A stretch of DNA of 32,688 nucleotides from NCBI GenBank assembly GCA_035461525.1, contig DATHVD010000060.1, positions 1 through 32,688 of the forward strand, given 5' to 3'. This stretch comes from JAIBJN01 sp035461525. Lineage in GTDB: Bacteria > Actinomycetota > Thermoleophilia > Gaiellales > Gaiellaceae. Below, piece by piece: positions 30,001 through 32,688 of this stretch (the stretch's first letter is position 1; the number at the start of each line of letters is the position of its first letter). The notes beneath the pieces are model-generated. The model was not told where the DNA came from and searched no databases. It worked only from the letters and a program-made list of their open reading frames with translations. The translations under genes were made by a program, and so were the position numbers.

Positions 30001-31254
30001 GTGACGCTCCGCCGGCTCTTCGAACGGATCCTCGGGCCCGACTCGCCCGTGGCCGTCGAGCTGCCGGACGGCTCCGTCGTCGGACCGCCGGGCTCGCCCG
30101 CGCGCCTCGTGGTCCGCTCGCCGGACGCGATCCGCCGACTCCTCACCGCGCCCGGCGAGCTCGGCTTCGCACGCGCGTACGTCGCCGGCGAGCTCGACGT
30201 CGAAGGCGACGTGTACGAGGCGCTCGCGCTTGCCGACCGGCTCTCCTCGCATCTCGGCCCCGGCGACTGGCTCGCCGCCGCCCGGGTCGCCGGCCTCGCG
30301 GGCCTGCGTCCCCTGCCTCCGCCGCCCGAGGAGGCGCGGCTCCGCGGCCGGCGCCACTCGCCCGCGCGGGACGCCGCCGCCGTCCGCCACCATTACGACG
30401 TCTCCAACCGCTTCTACCGCCACGTCCTCGGGCCCTCGCTCACCTATTCCTGCGCGGTCTTCCCGGACCCGGACGCGACGCTCGAGGAGGCCCAACAGGC
30501 GAAGCACGAGCTCGTCTGCGCGAAGCTCGGCCTGTGCGAGGGTATGCGGCTCCTGGACGTCGGCTGCGGCTGGGGGTCGCTGCTCCTGCACGCGGCCGAG
30601 CGCCACGGCGTCTCCGGCGTCGGCGTGACCGTCTCCCCGCCCCAGGCGGAGCTCGCGCGCGAGCGCGTGGGGGAGGCCGGGCTCGCCGACCGCGTCGAGA
30701 TCCGGCTCGCCGACTACCGCGAGCTCGCGGGCGAGCGGTTCGACGCCGTCGCCTCGATCGGCATGTTCGAGCACGTGGGCCGCTCCCGGCTCGGGCTCTA
30801 CTTCCGGCGCCTCCGCGAGCTCCTCTCGCCCGGCGGACGCCTCCTCAACCACGGCATCTCCCGGCCGCCGGGGCACCGGCGGCGCTTCGGCCGCCGCGGC
30901 TTCGTCGACCGCTACGTGTTCCCGGACGGGGAGCTGCACGAGGTCGGCGCCGTCGTCTCGGCCATCCAGGAGGCGGGGTTCGAGGCCCGTCACGCCGAGA
31001 GCCTGCGCGAGCACTACGCGCTCACGCTCCGGCGCTGGGTCGGGAACCTCGAGGACGCGTGGGACGAGGCCGTGGCAGAGGCGGGCGGTGCGCGCGCCCG
31101 CATCTGGCGCCTCTACATGGCCGGCTCGGCGCTCCGCTTCGAGGCAGGCGCGCTCCAGGTGCATCAGATCCTCGCCGTCCGCCCGGACGGCGGGTGCAGC
31201 GGGATGGCGCTGCGGCCGGGCACGTGGGAGCGGCAGCCGGTCAGCAGCAGGTGA
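30001..31254 (+). CDS. Cyclopropane-fatty-acyl-phospholipid synthase family methyltransferase
   Basis: Predicted 417 aa from GTG at 30001, 1 nt after the CBS stop. An N-terminal domain (about 1-115) precedes HYDVSNRFYRHVLGPSLTYSCAVF (131-154) and the SAM-binding LLDVGCGWGSLLLHAAERHG (184-203). SIGMFEHVGRS and NHGISRPPGHRRRFGRRGFVDRYVFPDGELH follow, and ALTLRRWVGNLEDAWDEA is typical of the C-terminus. It transfers a methylene from S-adenosylmethionine to unsaturated chains of membrane lipids. In Actinobacteria the same fold also makes 10-methyl or mycolic-acid modifications, so the exact product is open. Its 3' end overlaps the convergent Ppx/GppA gene by 14 nt, leaving no room for a terminator between them. 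Confidence 0.92.
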   Translation: MTLRRLFERILGPDSPVAVELPDGSVVGPPGSPARLVVRSPDAIRRLLTAPGELGFARAYVAGELDVEGDVYEALALADRLSSHLGPGDWLAAARVAGLAGLRPLPPPPEEARLRGRRHSPARDAAAVRHHYDVSNRFYRHVLGPSLTYSCAVFPDPDATLEEAQQAKHELVCAKLGLCEGMRLLDVGCGWGSLLLHAAERHGVSGVGVTVSPPQAELARERVGEAGLADRVEIRLADYRELAGERFDAVASIGMFEHVGRSRLGLYFRRLRELLSPGGRLLNHGISRPPGHRRRFGRRGFVDRYVFPDGELHEVGAVVSAIQEAGFEARHAESLREHYALTLRRWVGNLEDAWDEAVAEAGGARARIWRLYMAGSALRFEAGALQVHQILAVRPDGGCSGMALRPGTWERQPVSSR

Positions 31255-32200
31255 ACGCGCCCGGCGGGGCGTTTCCCTCGGGCCGCTCGGGGAGGTCGGC
31301 CGCCGCGAGGGCGGCCCCGTGCATGAGGTCGCGCTCGCTCACCTCGAGCTCGCCGAGTTCGGCGTAGCGAAGCGCCTCCTCGAGGACGACGACCCCGGCG
31401 GCGAAGACCGGCGCGCGGTCGGGGTGCATGCCGCGAAGCTCGCGAATCTCCGCGACGGAGAGCCTGCTCAGGCGCTCCCGCTCGGCCGCGATCCAGCCGG
31501 CGTCCATCCGGTGCGCGTCCACGAGCATCGGCTCCTCCTCATCGAGACCGAGGGAGAGCACCGCGAGCTGCGTCGCGGTCCCGGCGACGGCGATCGCCGC
31601 CGCCGGGCGCGGCTCCTCCGGCACACGCTCGGCGAGGAGCGCGCGGACGTGGTTCACGCAGGCGTCGAGCTCCGCCGGCTCGGGCGGGTCGGTGCGGAGG
31701 AAGCGCTCGGTCAGGCGCACGCAGCCGAGGTCGAGGCTCACGTGCCAGGCGATCCCGTCCGGGCCGCCGAGCACGAGCTCCGTCGAGCCGCCGCCGACGT
31801 CGATCACGAGCGTCCCCGCCTCGACGCAGCGGCCGCTGGCCACGCCTCGGAAGGTCATGGCCGCCTCCTCGTTGCCGGACAGGAGCCGCGTCTCGAAGCC
31901 GTAGCTCCACTCCACCTCGCCGAGGAAGGCCTCGCCGTTGTCGGCGTCGCGCACCGCGCTCGTGGCGACGGCGAGCGTCCGCTCGGCGCCGTGGCGCTCG
32001 GAGAGCCGGCGGTAGTCGGTGAGCACGTTCCGCACGCGCGCGAGCGCGGTGGGGAGGAGGATGCGCCGCTCGTCGACGCCCTCGCCGAGGCGTGTGATGG
32101 CGAGCCGGCGGTCGACCTCCTCCACGCCGCCGTCGCCGACGTCCGCGACGAGGAGGCGCGTCGAGTTCGTGCCCAGGTCGACGACGCTGACGCGGGTCAC
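31241..32200 (-). CDS. Ppx/GppA-family exopolyphosphatase / guanosine pentaphosphate phosphatase
   Basis: Predicted 319 aa from GTG at 32200, sharing GTGA with the upstream stop. The actin-like ATPase fold shows phosphate-binding VVDLGTNSTRLL (6-17) and VIDVGGGSTELVLG (132-145), plus SGNEEAAMTFRGV with the catalytic Glu (111-112) and VAGTATQLAVLSLG. The short single-module length (~310 aa) is that of actinobacterial Ppx proteins, not the long E. coli Ppx or GppA with an HD domain. It hydrolyses polyphosphate or pppGpp and so takes part in phosphate and stringent-response balance. It is coupled to a small membrane coiled-coil gene and converges with the cyclopropane synthase gene. Confidence 0.93.
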   Translation of the reverse strand: MTRVSVVDLGTNSTRLLVADVGDGGVEEVDRRLAITRLGEGVDERRILLPTALARVRNVLTDYRRLSERHGAERTLAVATSAVRDADNGEAFLGEVEWSYGFETRLLSGNEEAAMTFRGVASGRCVEAGTLVIDVGGGSTELVLGGPDGIAWHVSLDLGCVRLTERFLRTDPPEPAELDACVNHVRALLAERVPEEPRPAAAIAVAGTATQLAVLSLGLDEEEPMLVDAHRMDAGWIAAERERLSRLSVAEIRELRGMHPDRAPVFAAGVVVLEEALRYAELGELEVSERDLMHGAALAAADLPERPEGNAPPGAFTCC

Positions 32201-32517
32201 TTGCTCAGGTAGAGGCCGCGGAGGCGGTTGACGTCCTTGCGGGCGTCCTGGAGGGCCCATGTGAGGACTCCGAGGCGGGTGAGGGAGCGCCGGAGCGTCA
32301 CGGCGTGCGCCTCCGCCTCCTCCACCTGCGCCTGCGCCGCCTCCATGCGCTTCTCCAGCTGCTCTGCGCTGCGCGCGAGCTCGTCGAGCCGGGCCGCGAT
32401 CGCCTCGGCGACCGTAGCCACCCGCCTCAGCCGGCCGTAGGCAAAGGCCCCGAAGACCGCGATCGCGACGATCGAGGCGAGGAAGAGGCCGAGCGCGAGC
32501 CAGGTCCACCAGGGCAC
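32197..32517 (-). CDS. Small single-pass membrane protein with coiled coil
   Basis: Predicted 106 aa from GTG at 32517. A longer frame exists but it would run through the initiator tRNA on the other strand, so the GTG just before the membrane helix is chosen. The start PWWTWLALGLFLASIVAIAVFGAFAYGRL is one membrane helix (about 3-28). The rest, to about residue 90, is a charged amphipathic helix (AIAARLDELARSAEQLEKRMEAAQAQVEEAEAHAVTLRRSLTRLG) that should form a coiled coil in the cytoplasm. I do not recognise a named family; similar small helix-plus-coil genes precede ppx in some Actinobacteria, as far as I recall. It overlaps ppx by 4 nt. Confidence 0.75.
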   Translation of the reverse strand: MPWWTWLALGLFLASIVAIAVFGAFAYGRLRRVATVAEAIAARLDELARSAEQLEKRMEAAQAQVEEAEAHAVTLRRSLTRLGVLTWALQDARKDVNRLRGLYLSK

Positions 32518-32524
32518 GAACCGG

Positions 32525-32530
32525 ATGCTA
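32525..32530 (-). promoter_or_regulatory. -10 box TAGCAT of probable leaderless promoter (membrane protein-ppx operon)
   Basis: On the minus strand TAGCAT is 7 nt before the GTG at 32517. Its last two bases overlap a plus-strand TATCCT (32529-32534), 11 nt before the tRNA, so the two units may use overlapping divergent promoters. Confidence 0.45.
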
Positions 32531-32545
32531 TCCTGGGGCCTGCGA

Positions 32546-32619
32546 CGCGGGGTGGAGCAGTCAGGTAGCTCGCCGGGCTCATAACCCGGAGGTCGCAGGT
32601 TCAAATCCTGCCCCCGCTA
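32546..32619 (+). tRNA. Initiator tRNA-Met (anticodon CAU)
   Basis: A 74-nt cloverleaf with anticodon loop CTCATAA. Initiator features are clear: a C-U mismatch at position 1:72 (CGCGGGG against CCCCGCT), three G-C pairs next to the anticodon loop (GGG/CCC) and discriminator A. The T loop is TTCAAAT. CCA is not encoded. It closely resembles the actinobacterial initiator tRNA with CCCCGCTA at the 3' end. Confidence 0.95.
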
Positions 32620-32621
32620 CT

Positions 32622-32648
32622 GGAAAAGCCCCGGAAACGGGGTTTTCC
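32622..32648 (+). terminator. Intrinsic terminator after the initiator tRNA
   Basis: GGAAAA, a bulged G, CCCCG, a GAAA tetraloop, CGGGG and TTTTCC form a long stem. The T-rich part is within the 3' arm. This is the best terminator in the window and starts 3 nt after the tRNA. Confidence 0.85.
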
Positions 32649-32688
32649 CGTTCTCTCAATCGTGGGGACTCAGCGTTCTTTACAGAGG

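Noticed and set aside
32518..32604. N-terminal extension of the small membrane protein to an ATG at 32604
   Set aside because: The extension would be encoded by the complement of the initiator tRNA; the GTG at 32517 has a matching -10 box.

Overview
The window is a high-GC, gene-dense bacterial chromosomal segment. Evidence for an actinobacterial host: GTG starts outnumber ATG starts, 4-nt GTGA/ATGA gene overlaps are frequent, tRNAs lack an encoded CCA, the initiator tRNA is of actinobacterial type, and an AddAB/AdnAB-type nuclease-helicase, DUF3105, RmuC and PaaK-like genes are present. My best guess is a deep-branching actinobacterium such as class Thermoleophilia, but this is an inference from style and gene content, not from a marker gene. 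I see no insertion sequence, prophage, CRISPR array or rRNA. The window reads as core chromosome, not an accessory island.

Layout. (1) 1-5000, + strand: the end of a sugar-type ABC substrate-binding protein, two MalF/MalG-like permeases (the first with an extracellular Ig-like insertion), an FAD/NAD(P)-binding protein and a membrane-anchored beta-helix protein, packed as one likely operon. (2) 5046-5240: a small zinc-ribbon protein with a basic tail. (3) 5315-12262, +: a DNA-repair operon, AddB-like nuclease, AddA-like helicase-nuclease and endonuclease III. (4) 12403-17074, - strand: a zinc-ribbon/PAS protein, thioredoxin reductase, a GAF/PAS sensor histidine kinase and RmuC. (5) 17263-21116, +: nitrilase and EamA transporter (translationally coupled), then a PaaK-like CoA ligase and an enoyl-CoA hydratase/isomerase (also coupled). 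(6) 21202-21468: a small gene of the YSS/PGF/W-EGY type broken by two compensating homopolymer frameshifts. (7) 21588-23200, -: a VOC protein overlapping a DUF885 metallopeptidase-like gene, divergent from (8) 23284-25158, +, a DinG/XPD-like helicase; a perfect LexA (SOS) box lies between them. (9) 25172-25846: DUF3105 protein, then tRNA-Leu(UAA). (10) 26105-28292: a secreted SpoIVB/S55-like peptidase and an NfeD-like protein. (11) 28303-31254: glutamate-family dehydrogenase, a twin-CBS protein and a cyclopropane-fatty-acid synthase. (12) 31241-32517, -: a Ppx/GppA phosphatase and a small membrane coiled-coil protein, divergent from an initiator tRNA followed by a clear terminator.

Two signals run through the window. 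DNA repair is prominent: AddB/AddA/Nth, RmuC and an SOS-boxed DinG-like helicase. In addition, at least eight gene starts have TANNNT exactly 6-7 nt upstream of the start codon, the arrangement expected for leaderless mRNAs. I did not find a clearly new multi-gene defence or mobile system. The most unusual items are the Ig-like insertion in the ABC permease, the five-helix/beta-helix fusion, the doubly frameshifted small gene and the leaderless-promoter pattern.
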